Below are positions 41,001-63,096 of a stretch of DNA of 64,000 bases, piece by piece (position 1 is the stretch's first letter; every line of letters starts with the position of its first letter). A program made the position numbers and the translations under genes. Origin of the DNA: Heliopora coerulea (Eukaryota > Cnidaria > Anthozoa > Scleralcyonacea > Helioporidae); contig JASJOG010000006.1 in NCBI GenBank assembly GCA_030142905.1, forward strand, positions 2,243,501-2,307,500. Reading direction: 5' to 3'. Under the pieces are notes generated by a model. That model ran no database searches, had not been told where the DNA came from, and saw only the letters and a list, made by a program, of their open reading frames with translations.

Positions 41001-41050
41001 CCATGGAAGGATAATGTAGCAAACACCGCAAACATCCAATGTTTCGCCAT
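13741..41050 (-). CDS. secreted multidomain lectin: signal peptide, CTLD x3, F5/8C (discoidin), CTLD (partial model)
   Basis: Gene model built by joining ten minus-strand exons with GT..AG borders: 41050-41002, 36420-35992, 34833-34649, 27886-27670, 23937-23515, 22449-22298, 21467-21333, 16560-16434, 15555-15463, 13971-13741. Phases match at every join apart from a discoidin gap between 21333 and 16560, where a short phase-0 exon seems to be missing. The sum is about 2,041 coding bases, near 680 residues. A signal peptide with no membrane segment in the exons found suggests secretion. CTLDs often bind sugars through calcium and F5/8C domains bind glycans or lipids, so a role in recognition, adhesion or immunity is likely. 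CTLD4 lacks its C-terminal exon, so the gene continues left or is truncated. Confidence 0.8.
14735..14869. repeat. imperfect hexanucleotide array (ATAACC)n
   Basis: Tandem, partly degenerate ATAACC/ATAGCC units in an intron of the lectin gene. Translated frames across it are repetitive and not genes. Confidence 0.85.
15463..15555 (-). CDS. lectin gene exon 9: CTLD4 N-terminal segment
   Basis: 93 bp, phase 1 at both ends. It reads PKSTDCSGTNWEKGPGNLCY, then QINTSLRKWT, the usual start of a C-type lectin domain. Acceptor AATATTTTACAG, donor GTAACA. It joins in frame to exon 10, completing KWTDARSMC. Confidence 0.83.
16434..16560 (-). CDS. lectin gene exon 8: F5/8C domain, C-terminal part
   Basis: 127 bp, phase 0 in and phase 1 out. 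It reads SSLKRPSRITLDSLTARFIR, then VYPLHLQNSPCLRVEFIGC. ARFIRV and the closing LRVEFIGC are the end of a discoidin domain, including the last disulfide cysteine. Acceptor ACTTTTGCAG, donor GTAACT. Compared with family members about 8-15 residues (the VFxGNxD block) are missing between exon 7 and this one, so a small exon was probably not seen. Confidence 0.8.
17001..17042. repeat. (TAA)n microsatellite
   Basis: About 14 near-perfect trinucleotide units just upstream of the R2-like retrotransposon remnant. Confidence 0.95.
17328..17537. mobile_element. 210-bp Penelope-derived foldback inserted in the retrotransposon
   Basis: Flanked by a 12-bp target duplication, AGAAGCAGAGAA, at 17316-17327 and 17538-17549. 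It contains 72-bp inverted arms (17328-17399 and 17429-17500) and a 29-bp spacer. Removing it restores the reading frame of the host retrotransposon. The right arm carries a hammerhead-like core. Such cores are known from the pseudo-LTRs of Penelope-like elements, which is the basis for the assignment. Confidence 0.78.
17421..17450 (+). ncRNA. hammerhead-ribozyme-like core
   Basis: CTGACGA at 17421-17427, a stem II of GGTCAC paired with GTGACC (17429-17434 with 17441-17446), then GAAA at 17447-17450. This is the invariant CUGANGA - stem II - GAAA arrangement. Stems I and III were not fully checked. Confidence 0.6.
18767..18949. mobile_element. foldback element directly after the R2-like remnant
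   Basis: Arms of about 82 bp (18767-18848 and 18868-18949) are near-complementary and share ATCAAAGCCCAGCAAAG and AACAATGAAAAGTTTT. The spacer is about 19 bp. No coding content. It may be another Penelope-derived inverted insertion or an independent MITE. Confidence 0.7.
20578..20834. repeat. GATA/GACA tetranucleotide satellite
   Basis: Interspersed GATA, GACA and GGTA units, partly degenerate. The long repetitive frames on both strands are artefacts of this composition. Confidence 0.9.
21333..21467 (-). CDS. lectin gene exon 7: F5/8C domain, middle part
   Basis: 135 bp, phase 0 at both ends. It reads DEYLQVDFGSPYNVRAIVID, then TSFSLRYGNDGKKYRHYL. These match the LQVDLG and YSNDG blocks of discoidin domains. 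Acceptor TCAATTTTAG is clear. The donor, GTTTGT at 21332, is weak, so the exact end is less certain. Confidence 0.8.
22298..22449 (-). CDS. lectin gene exon 6: F5/8C (discoidin) domain, first part
   Basis: 152 bp, phase 1 in and phase 0 out. It reads DLVFCNQPLGMENGNILDSQ then ITASSSHSVSNDAPKARFG, the classic start of a coagulation factor 5/8 C-type domain (first Cys, PLGMENG, ITASS, AR block). Acceptor TTATTTTTCAG, donor GTACAG. It joins exon 5 in phase, showing fusion of lectin and discoidin modules in one gene. Confidence 0.85.
23515..23937 (-). CDS. lectin gene exon 5: CTLD3, whole domain in one exon
   Basis: 423 bp, phase 1 at both ends. It runs from KNMCPENWIPYNDSCYQF to SCSLRRNFICKRNR. 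The fold landmarks are present (VWIGLSD, paired cysteines), but the sugar-site motifs are altered: NPT replaces EPN, and WSV replaces WND. Calcium-dependent sugar binding by this domain is therefore doubtful. Acceptor with a long pyrimidine tract ending TTTTATCAG, donor GTTAGT. Confidence 0.88.
24260..24605. mobile_element. 346-bp MITE, copy 1
   Basis: Ends CACTACAAAAA and its partner TTTTTGCAGTG form short inverted repeats. The interior is AT-rich with many AAGAAAATATTCTTGAA-like segments. A second copy of equal length lies at 44803-45148. No coding sequence. It lies in the intron between lectin exons 4 and 5, about 320 bp upstream of exon 5. Confidence 0.8.
25313..25352 (+). ncRNA. possible degenerate hammerhead-like motif
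   Basis: TTGCTGAAGAAGGA followed, after an open segment, by CAGTCCGAAA. The CTGANGA and GAAA boxes are present, but stem II is short and weak. Weaker than the other candidates. Confidence 0.2.
26037..27281 (-). mobile_element. Tc1-like DNA transposon with IR/DR ends, defective
   Basis: Terminal repeats CAGTGCGAACCACGATATT (26037) and the complement of CAGTGCGACCCACGGTATT (ending 27281), flanked by TA at 26035-26036 and 27282-27283. A second, internal copy of the repeat occurs on each side: at about 26226-26250 (CCCACGATATTAGTTT) and about 27082-27102 (AAACTGATACAGTGGACCAC). Each sits roughly 190 bp inside the end, giving the double-site IR/DR arrangement. The element is 1,245 bp and carries a damaged transposase. 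Confidence 0.9.
26222..27076 (-). pseudogene. Tc1/mariner transposase, disrupted
   Basis: The N-terminus holds paired helix-turn-helix segments (GRRKDLNKGEKNIIIKEIA, TTEAIAEKINRHVVTVKRF). The catalytic domain shows the first Asp in VLFTDES and the second in FMHDNAPFHAAK. The protein then reaches IWPPNS, where family members continue with the PDLNPIE catalytic block. Here the frame instead runs into the inner repeat (ETNIVGQ, stop), so the third acidic residue and the C-terminus have been deleted. An in-frame TAG at 26696-26698 also splits the gene. Start at 27076 (MITMGRRK). The copy cannot make active transposase. Confidence 0.9.
27670..27886 (-). CDS. lectin gene exon 4: CTLD2 C-terminal half
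   Basis: 217 bp, phase 0 in and phase 1 out. It opens with QYWIGLNDLAVAGRWVW, contains NWQSGEPNGLG (EPN, mannose-type) and GFWNDAPC (WND), and ends VKRYICEKEE. With exon 3 it completes a canonical long-form CTLD. Acceptor GTTTTATTCAG, donor GTAACA. Confidence 0.88.
30581..31144 (+). pseudogene. Penelope-like element GIY-YIG endonuclease fragment
   Basis: 187 residues, open throughout. The upstream linker PKKIVYFCLPYTGQHSLQIR is typical of Penelope-like polyproteins. The endonuclease core follows: VVYRFKCQRC, LYVGQTSRLLHTRISEHLG and HCDTGHPVSSDDF, with the Tyr, Gly, Arg and Glu positions of the GIY-YIG nuclease and the CxxC pair common in this family. It ends RKLNPSLNANMGSFPLSLF. The reverse-transcriptase domain that should precede it is missing, so this is a dead 5'-truncated copy. 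The start given is simply where the frame becomes meaningful. Confidence 0.88.
31293..31320 (+). ncRNA. hammerhead-like motif at Penelope 3' end
   Basis: CTGAGGA at 31293-31299, an imperfect stem II of GGTGC with GCAAC, then GAAAC at 31316-31320, about 150 bp after the GIY-YIG stop codon. Same strand as the Penelope fragment. Confidence 0.5.
34272..34338. repeat. (TG)n microsatellite
   Basis: TG dinucleotide run interrupted by TTTG and GGAT, in the intron between lectin exons 3 and 4. Confidence 0.93.
34649..34833 (-). CDS. lectin gene exon 3: CTLD2 N-terminal half
   Basis: 185 bp, phase 1 in and phase 0 out. It encodes DPPPSCDIGWEAFNRSCYKF through CADTGGHLVKIDSADEEMFL, the first half of a C-type lectin domain with its first three cysteines. 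Acceptor TTTTATTAG, donor GTAAGT. It joins in frame to the exon at 27886 across an intron of about 6.8 kb that holds the Penelope-like GIY-YIG fragment. Confidence 0.85.
35992..36420 (-). CDS. lectin gene exon 2: CTLD1, whole domain in one exon
   Basis: Phase 1 at both ends, 429 bp. It begins AVAAQDCPAGWKSFGNSCY and ends SKKFSSICERRK. Six cysteines fit a long-form C-type lectin fold. The sugar-binding loop reads WHFGEPNNY, and the EPN motif predicts mannose-type calcium-dependent binding. The second calcium motif is RWNDNDC, with the canonical WND. The core WIGL motif is present as FWIGLYRN. The acceptor is TTTCACACAG and the donor GTAACG. This is the best-formed sugar-binding domain of the four. 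Confidence 0.85.
36421..41001 (-). other. intron 1 of the lectin gene
   Basis: Bounded by donor GTAAGC at 41001 and acceptor CACACAG at 36421. It contains an unassigned open frame at 38325-38531 and otherwise no recognised gene. Confidence 0.6.
38325..38531 (-). CDS. unrecognised short open frame inside intron 1
   Basis: 68 codons: PMIKRVDPMQWKDIQRMFGI, then KIQFKFDGKEIFECQNHIFL and a Cys-containing end, SCDEKCNFRAS. The composition is protein-like and not low-complexity, but no family was recognised and no clear splice sites were found. It may be an exon of another transcript or a transposon remnant. Weak call. Confidence 0.2.
   Translation of the reverse strand: MFPQSSPMIKRVDPMQWKDIQRMFGIYTRSHKIQFKFDGKEIFECQNHIFLDPAATSCDEKCNFRASG
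41002..41050 (-). CDS. lectin gene exon 1: start codon and signal peptide
   Basis: ATG at 41050-41048 (context GTGACCATGG) starts MAKHWMFAVFATLSFH, a short hydrophobic run typical of a secretory signal. A strong donor, GTAAGC, follows at 41001. The exon ends in phase 1, which fits the phase-1 acceptor at 36421. Joined, the sequence reads on into AVAAQDC, and cleavage would be expected near AVAA. Transcribed 5' sequence probably extends to higher coordinates, but no promoter motif is clear. Confidence 0.7.
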
Positions 41051-44000
41051 GGTCACCCAAGGCTTTCCAGCTCGTCTATGAACAGGCAGGCTTGGATGTA
41101 ATTTGACGTGATCAGCCAAAAAAGGAAATTTGATCTTTTCGAGTTTCACGCCACAGGTGGCCAGAAGTGCAACACTCAAAATTATCGAGATATAAAAATA
41201 AAAATCAATCCACCGAAATTGATACCGGAATAAATGTCGATATACCGAAATAAATGTCGATACAAAATTCATCTAGATGCCTAAAAATCAATATTGATGC
41301 ACAAAAATAAATGTTTATACACAAAAATCAATTTTAATGCATAAAAATGTTGATACACAAAAATAATTGTGAATATAACGAGATTGACCACTGATAAACA
41401 GCACGGCGAGCCTACCAACATGGCTACCGCTACTTCTGGAGGATTGATGTGCACCTTTTGCATGGAAAAAATTGAGACCACACGTTCTAGGTGATTCATT
41501 AGTCAAACATTAAGCCGGTGTTTATTGTAAATATTTTTATTTTTCTTCTTAGGGCGGTACGATATAGCCTGTTTTTCCTCATTCTATTTCCTTCAAAATA
41601 TTCAAATGTCCCTGTATTAATAATAATCTTATTTAATTTTGGGGTCATAGGGGCCGGGCAGTATAAACTATAAAGGTTTCTATAATACTAACACATTACA
41701 AATATACAATATCTACAACACATTCAGTACGGCTGAATGAATTGCCGAGTGAAGCCAAGAACCACAGAACATAACTAAATATAACTTCGCAACAAGCACC
41801 ACGCACTACAAGATTTAACTTTAATTCATGACAACTTTCGACAGATTATTCTTACCATAAATAAAAAAAATAATCCGATAAAAGCATGGGGAAGTTGTTA
41901 TTACTTGTGGATTTCTTGCGAGATATAAATTTATTGCAGCAAGTATAAACCTGTCACAAAAGGTTTGTAATTGTGAAACTTAAAATTTTTCGAATTGATA
42001 TTGCTGATGAAATGCTGCATTCCCTCATTTTAAAGGAAAACGAAGTGGAGATACCAGCTGATTGAATTCAAGAAATTTATCACTAAAGTTTGTGAAGCAT
42101 ATGCCACTAGAGTTTCGTCAATCAACCTTTGACATCACACCGCAATGGGATTCGGAAACCACAAATTGTGAAAATGTTGTCTTACAGAGAAGTTGCAACT
42201 GACAAGTGCGCAAATACAACTCTGATTTAACCAACCTGACGTTGAAAGTATAGTTGTTAGAAAGTGCACTTTAGTAGGGAGAAAAAATATCCATGCAGTG
42301 CTAAGCCTAATTGCCACACGGTAATCAACCTTCTTTGGGTGTACTTACCTGTGCGAGTAAGTGTTTTACAGTATAAATTTATCAAAGGCAGTCACAGAAG
42401 GCAGCACTCGCACAAGGTCATTTACACATTTGTTGAGCACAGCCGGCTGTTCATCCTAGCCAGCTTTTGACTGAATAATGGAAAGCAAAATTGTTTTTTA
42501 TGTCTTTTTGACGTGATTAGAGTCAGATTAAATAATTACATGCCTGGATATTAAACAATTAATGCCTTCAAAACCATAAGCATGTCGTGAAATCATACAT
42601 TACGAGGGGGTCTGCTCTACTAATATATCATACAATGATGTAAGGAACTATTATTCCTAATGGATGGATGTGTTCAGGGAAAATCGCTTTGAGTTCTAAC
42701 GATCTTATGACTCGTATTCCTTTCAGACACTGACAATTTGGGATCTGGTGTTGTGGACTCAGTCATGAACCATAGAGGACCCTTGCCAAAGGTCTCACTT
42801 GCGCTGGTAACTTGATCGCAGCTATCACAATGAACAATAGTATGCGAAAATTTAAACATGTAGATGGGGCCTACAGGAACATCTGCCAACACTCGCGAGT
42901 AAGACAGTTAAATCGTGTTTACATTGCAAGCCTGGGATTGGCCTAGGATAGGCCTAAACTGAGCTTTTGCTGTGTAAACGCGAACGAAACTGTTCAAAGC
43001 CAAACTAAACTTCGATTAGCATAAGGACAAAACAAAAAGCAAAACAAAGGAATGAAATCAAGCCTGAGACATAAGGATCGTCGTAATCATAAGCATAAGC
43101 ATAAGATCACAGACCAAGCATAAGCCAAGAGCCGAACAAAAGACGAAACAAAGAAAAATTCTTGTTGTGTTATTTTTGCAAGTCCCAGAGGACATATGCT
43201 TTGTTTTCGGACTGATCCCGTCCTTATGCTTATGTCGCTCGTGTGAACCAGGCTTTATGAAGATTAATTTCGCATATGAAATATTCATTTCACATATGGA
43301 ATTGAAAGAATTCGCATATGCAATATTTTTAAATGAAATTGCACGTGAAAAGGAAAATGTCAACTGTCAACCACGACCGAATCATTTTCATACTCAGATT
43401 TCATTTCACATTCAACTCACAGATTGCCGATAGTGTATATCTCAAACTGAATTAGCGTGGCGATATTGAAAGTATTTATAATTATAATTCAACTGACGAC
43501 GTTATTGAGGCCTATACGTTACGATATGTGTCTCAATGTGCATTAACTTCGTCAGCGATTCCTACGCTCTAGCTTAATTCGCGCTCATATTTTCGTAGAA
43601 TTATCCATTTGGACTCAGAAGGATGATGTAAGACGAATTTAATAATTAAAGTGGTCATACATGAGTTATATGTCCAGCTTTACCGAATATAACTGGAAAA
43701 AGAAATTCTTTCCGAGTAAGTTTGAATATCACTTGTCCTTTAACACTAGCATTAGTTTTACACTCGCTTGACGTACATAACTTAATCTGCTAGATTGTTA
43801 CTGGTTGACAGAGTTTTGTTGCATTTGTCATTTTGCAGTTTATACGACGCAATTTACTTTGATTGAAATTTCAATTTTATCGAAATTCAACTTGCTTTAA
43901 TTAAAATAATTCTGCGAGGTGTTGTCTAGAATTCATGTTTTCTACGAAGTGCAAAGAAGCATTGAAGGGAGGTGTTTAAGAATTACACAATATATTTGCT

Positions 44001-44269
44001 TATGCAATTTTCAAACAAAATCTTGCCTGTGGAGTAATTTAATGAAAGCTAATTTCATTTTTTCCCCCAAGATTTCGTGTTCCATCCATGTTCACACGTA
44101 TTCATTCGTAAGCAATTTTAAACAAGGCTGACAGTTAGGGTTCCAAAGCTAAGCATATTAACGCAGCAAAATATGCAAGCGAACGGAAATCCTGTGAGAA
44201 ATCAACAGGACTCCCAGGTAAAACTAATGAGGTATGGATACTTACAGATTCTCTCTTACTGCCGATTTT
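41051..44269. other. between the two genes: promoter side of the lectin gene plus repeats
   Basis: The region just above 41050 should hold the lectin gene's 5' UTR and promoter, but no convincing TATA or initiator was picked out. A short inverted-repeat element lies at 43060-43255. No exon was recognised. Confidence 0.4.
43060..43255. mobile_element. probable short MITE
   Basis: The left end (AAGCCTGAGACATAAG..., then CATAAGCATAAGCATAAG) is mirrored at the right by TTATGCTTATGTCG...CCAGGCTT. The arms are imperfect, and no target duplication was resolved. Confidence 0.45.
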
Positions 44270-46030
44270 CGGTATGACATATGACAAGAAAAATATAGGC
44301 CGGTCACGCTACTGGTGGTTGCGTTGCTACTGTCTACCAGCTAGTCAGGGCTGGGATATTCGGACATCGTGCTTTTCTGAAATTTCAACAGCTTCTTGAT
44401 ACAGCTTTTCCCGCATCGAAGGATCCTAGCACTTTAACAACAGCATCAAGCAACACCATGAAGGTGGATAAAGCATCAGAGCCAGAACACACCATCGAAT
44501 CTCGTACACTGTTCGCATGTTTTTTCTTCTTGCTCATTTTCTCCTGTGATTCAGGGTCTCATTCTGCATTAGCTGGAACACATATTGCTTTCTCACTGAG
44601 TATGTAACGTAAAAGCGATTTCTTGCACACCAGACCTCGTGTTCTTGACAACGCCATCATCGAAGCCATGCCCAAACAACATGACTGGTTATGGACATAC
44701 CCATTATTTCCATGAACCTCCAAGATTTTTACTCCTACACACCTGCAAACACCTCCCATACCAGCAGCTTAATCATAGGCTTGTCCTGAGCTCGGCCGTG
44801 TTCACTCTCACTTTTCTTATTTTATGAAAAAAAAAATCTTGTTTTAAGATCATGTTTTTTTTAATTAAGAAATGTTATCTGGTCTCTTAGGATAATTTTT
44901 TTTAATAAGCTATCTTGATAAGAAAAATATTCTTAAAAGAAGACATTTTCTTGAATTAAAAAAATATATCTAGACTAGACAGAAAAAATATTCTTGAATC
45001 AATATAATTATAATCAATATAATTAAATTTCTTGAAAGAAGAAAAAAATTCACATGGCTTTTCTTATCAAGAATTTATTTCTTAAAGCTAGGAAATTAAT
45101 ATTAAAACTAGAAAAAATATCTACCCGAGATTTTAATTTTTTGAAGTGTTTGAGTACTGCTCCATTGTTTCTAGAAGTAGAACACCACTAACTTTTTCGG
45201 TTGTTTGACTGGGAGTATCTTTGAATCCTAAAAATTCCTCCTTTACCTCTTCAGCTTCATTTTCTTGACGGTGGACATGTTTTACGCAGATGGAAACTCG
45301 CTCGAGGGTTGAGTATCTATGGCCTCTTCGGCTAAAACAGAAAAACATCGTGGTCCGTTGCATTCTTTGACTATGGCGTTCCTCACTCTTCTCCCACAGA
45401 GATCAATGATTTCATTCTGTATCTCTGGGCTGTGGTAGGCAGCAATACGAGGAGCATTCTGCGGATGTTGACGCAATGCTATATGAAGCAGTGGCACTAT
45501 CAAGGTAATAGGGTGATGAGATCGCTATGTTCTCGGGTATATCCACGAATTGCGATGTTTGGTCTCCCAAACATGATCAAGCTTTCAACAATTTCCCTCA
45601 AAATAAATCCACTTCACTCTATTTTTTCCCTATACGTCCTGGATAATGCATTTGAAATTTTATTGTTCTTACAACTTCTGAGTCAATGACCAAACGAAAT
45701 CTATCGCATCCATGGCAAAATTGTGGTAGCTACTCTTGCTGTTCAGATGGCGTGATGTACGTACTGACGACTAATTCATTCAGTTGTTGATTCCACCTTC
45801 CTTACAAAAGCTGTCTGCATTTGCTTGCCTAAACGTTCAGTGCAGGGCACTGAAGACAGAGTCTTTTCCAACCGAGTACCTCATCCAAGAGTTTGACTTC
45901 AAATATTATTCATCTTTTTTCGCTTACCATGAATGTGACGACAGGGGAAGTGATACGACTGCCATACACCCATTTGGCCGTAATATCCATTGTTCAAGAA
46001 GAATTTCCTGGTGTTTAGACATCTAATGAG
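44270..46030 (-). pseudogene. TTF/DUF4371 (ZMYM1-like) hAT-type transposase remnant
   Basis: Recognisable blocks in changing frames, going down the coordinates: YSVGKDSVFSALH near the start (TTF-like zinc finger region); LREIVESLIMFGRPNIAIRG; SPEIQNEIIDLCGRRVRNAI and CFSVLAEEAID (DUF4371 core, 45503-45290); EVKEEFLGFKDT; then GQAYD, stop, AAGMGGVCR after the MITE; and finally EISEKHDVRISQPRLAGRQ near 44330. Many stops and frameshifts make it a pseudogene. It is interrupted by the MITE copy at 44803-45148. Confidence 0.72.
44803..45148. mobile_element. 346-bp MITE, copy 2, inserted in the hAT-like remnant
   Basis: Same length and layout as 24260-24605: CACT... at the left, ...AGTG at the right, with shared segments such as AAGACATTTTCTTGAATTA. 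It splits the transposase remnant between LETMEQYS and GQAYD, so it inserted after that transposon did. Confidence 0.8.
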
Positions 46031-48975
46031 ACAATCCTTTCAAGTATATAACATCTCAAACGAATCCGTATTTAAAGTTAAAATCAACTTTAAAGTTTCC
46101 CGAAAACTCATTAGTAATTCATGAATTATCGTAGCCACCCATGAATGCACACTACATCGCAAGCATGAAGAAACACAGTGAAGACCCATGCAGCCATGGG
46201 TGAAGTGTCTCCTTTGAAACTTACTGCAATTTTCTAGTATTTCCTTCAACTTTGTCCTGACCATCTTTTTCTAAAATAACAAGGCTTATAACATCAAAGT
46301 TAACAGAACTAAAGACTCGAAGCTGGAATTAAATAAATAGGACCTATTATAGGACATTAAAGAAGCTGGACTTTAAATACCTTTTTATTTACAAGAAATG
46401 ATGTAACTCCCTTAGAATCAAATTTTCAATCTTGAATTACGTGGAGTCCCGGATCCTTGACAGTGTAATATTGATTTCAATTCTGACCTTATTTCTACTG
46501 GATACTGCCGGCCTACTAACTCTGCAAAGTTGACTACGCTTGACCCTTCAAATTATCCGAAATATCGGATACCCAGAACAAAAGAACAGATGAGAGAATA
46601 AAGATTAAAACAAAACGTTTTAAGGCGTTAACCCTTTCAGAAGAAAGAAGTTATTCAATCTATTCAAAACTCTTTTGAAAATCCATTGAAATCTGTACAT
46701 GCATCCAATTCTGCAACATTAAATCGCGCCTTTGTGCGCGGTTGAGGGCTAAATAGTTAGTGTTAAGGGGGCAATATGGTTGCTTCTAACACAACTTGAA
46801 GGACAAATTTACAGATTCACTAGAATTCAACAATGCGCTCAATAAACCTGAAACATTCATATGTCGACTCTAATGTCCCCTTAAAGGATTCCGTGAAGGA
46901 AACTTATGTCATCTTCCTCGTCAAAAAATATAGATAGCATAAATCATATCTGGGTATCGCGCCCGTACACATTCTAACAACAATCGAAACGAATAAACAT
47001 AAAAGCACAAATGACCGTAAAACTAATAAACGATAATGAAGTCTGTACAACTTAAAACTGGCTAAAATGTTTAAATCCTCACTATGTCCTCACCATCCTT
47101 TCACATGTATAAAACTTCGTGTCGAGCAGTCCATTACTAAATGTAATATTAGGATTTCTAATTAAACAATAGAACCGGACCTTGAACAAACAAGTTCAAC
47201 ACTGCCAATGTACGTTTTCTCCATTGCGGATAACTTAAGCAGTAATATATTCTACCCGGCTAGATGGAATCTTAAGAAAAATCCGGAAAAGAGGGAAGGG
47301 ATGCAGCGATTTACCATTAAATACACTCACGTTAACCATTTCATGCACAGAAACCGACATATTATAACCAAAAAGACAAATGAATAAACAAACAAAAAAC
47401 AATGAGAAGAATTATATATCAAAATTCAAAATTTCATGCATTCAATGGTTAACACCAGAATGGATCAGGCTTACACCTAGTAACTTTGAAGTTTTGAAAT
47501 AGAAATTTCAAGAATTTCTGATTACAGCATTTTGGATGCCATGGCATATGTGGTGCAAAGGTGAAACTTGAACACCGTGGATCCTTACATCAAATTGTGA
47601 ATTGACGACTCACGATGCGGATCTAGGAATTATACCAACGAAAACGGTTTACACGGCTTAGTGGGGAGGCTAGCGGTATGCTCCCCTGGAAAGTATTGGA
47701 ATTCTTAAATCTCTCATCCGACTTACTGCTTTACAGATTGTACGTCTTTCTAGGGCATGCCAACATATCAAAACTTTTACAACAGATAAACGTGTGTATT
47801 TTTATGTTCTTATTAATTACACTTTGCCCTTTCACTGGAGGACGTCTTCCCTTGACGAGTAACACTGTCTGGCATTGGCCAGAGTAAAATAATGGAAGAC
47901 TTATCCTGACGGGAAAGAGTTAAACGATTATTAAACGCCGACATTAGACTGCAATGTTTGTGGTAGGCGTTCTTTCATGCTTCCTTCATTTTTTCCCCCC
48001 TTTGCCAGAACGCCAGAGTTGAAAATTGTTTGCGACGTATTAATGTCAAAGAAGATGAATTTAAAAATTCCCCCCCGGCAATTATTCATTAAATTAGTAA
48101 TTTATTAATTTACCTTATTTGCTTATTGGCGTATTTAAATATGTCTGTACGGTAGTATAACTATAGTGAAATTATTCAATTTTTTTAAGTCGTTCTTCCA
48201 TTTCAGAGAAAATCAATGAACAATGTTCACGTTCGTGTTAGCCTCGCTATTCACATCAAACTAGCTGACTTCTGTTCTACCCCCAAACTAATGGCAAATA
48301 TTGATTCAAGTGTGACAAAAACATGGTCTCAAATTAACCAATCAATTTACGTGAACCTTGAGTGTACCCGAGATGGCGTTTTCTTCGTTTGTCCGCGTGC
48401 AGTACATATTTGACAGTATAAGTCCTAAAGTGAACAAAGAGAATATGTCCGAGTCAAAATCGTTGCATTATATGACTAGATAGCATTTAACAGAAGCAGA
48501 ATTTGTCTCAGCATATCGGAAGTTATCCAAACTAAATGACGTAGAACAAGGGCTGCCTAATTGCCTTTATCACACACAAGCTGAATGGTATGATTGTTTT
48601 ACAAGATACTTACAAAACAGACAGAAATGACGACTAGACTAGATAATATGCAAAACGATATCTATTAGCAAAGAAAGAAAATTCAGTGGCTCCTGGGACG
48701 TCTCTAATTTCCAGTAGCTTTGAGATATAGTAAGGTTATGACAGTTCTGTAATATCTCTTAAGATAGCACTGTTCGATGAATCCAAATTCCGACTGTGGT
48801 CGGAATCTTCGGGTATTAGTCATGGAATTTTGATCAGTGAGGAGTGAGGGTGTATTTTGAATGCAAAGTAATAGTATTTTTGCTGCATCCTTTAAATAAG
48901 TCGTTGATATTAATAACAATTTCATTTCACCTTTATATGAACACCAAAGCGAGGCAGTGATGATAAACAAAATAC
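46031..48975. other. downstream of the last VPS41 exon found
   Basis: The final VPS41 exon (last CxxC of the zinc finger, stop codon) and 3' UTR should lie here. The exon was not identified. Open frames at 46040-46264 and 48704-48970 show no matching motif. Confidence 0.4.

Positions 48976-63096
<14,121 letters not shown>

Noticed and set aside
47510..47600. FHLCTTY frame considered as the last part of the VPS41 zinc finger
   Set aside because: It lacks the His and Cys spacing. The true CxHxxHxxC exon was found at 48976-49055.
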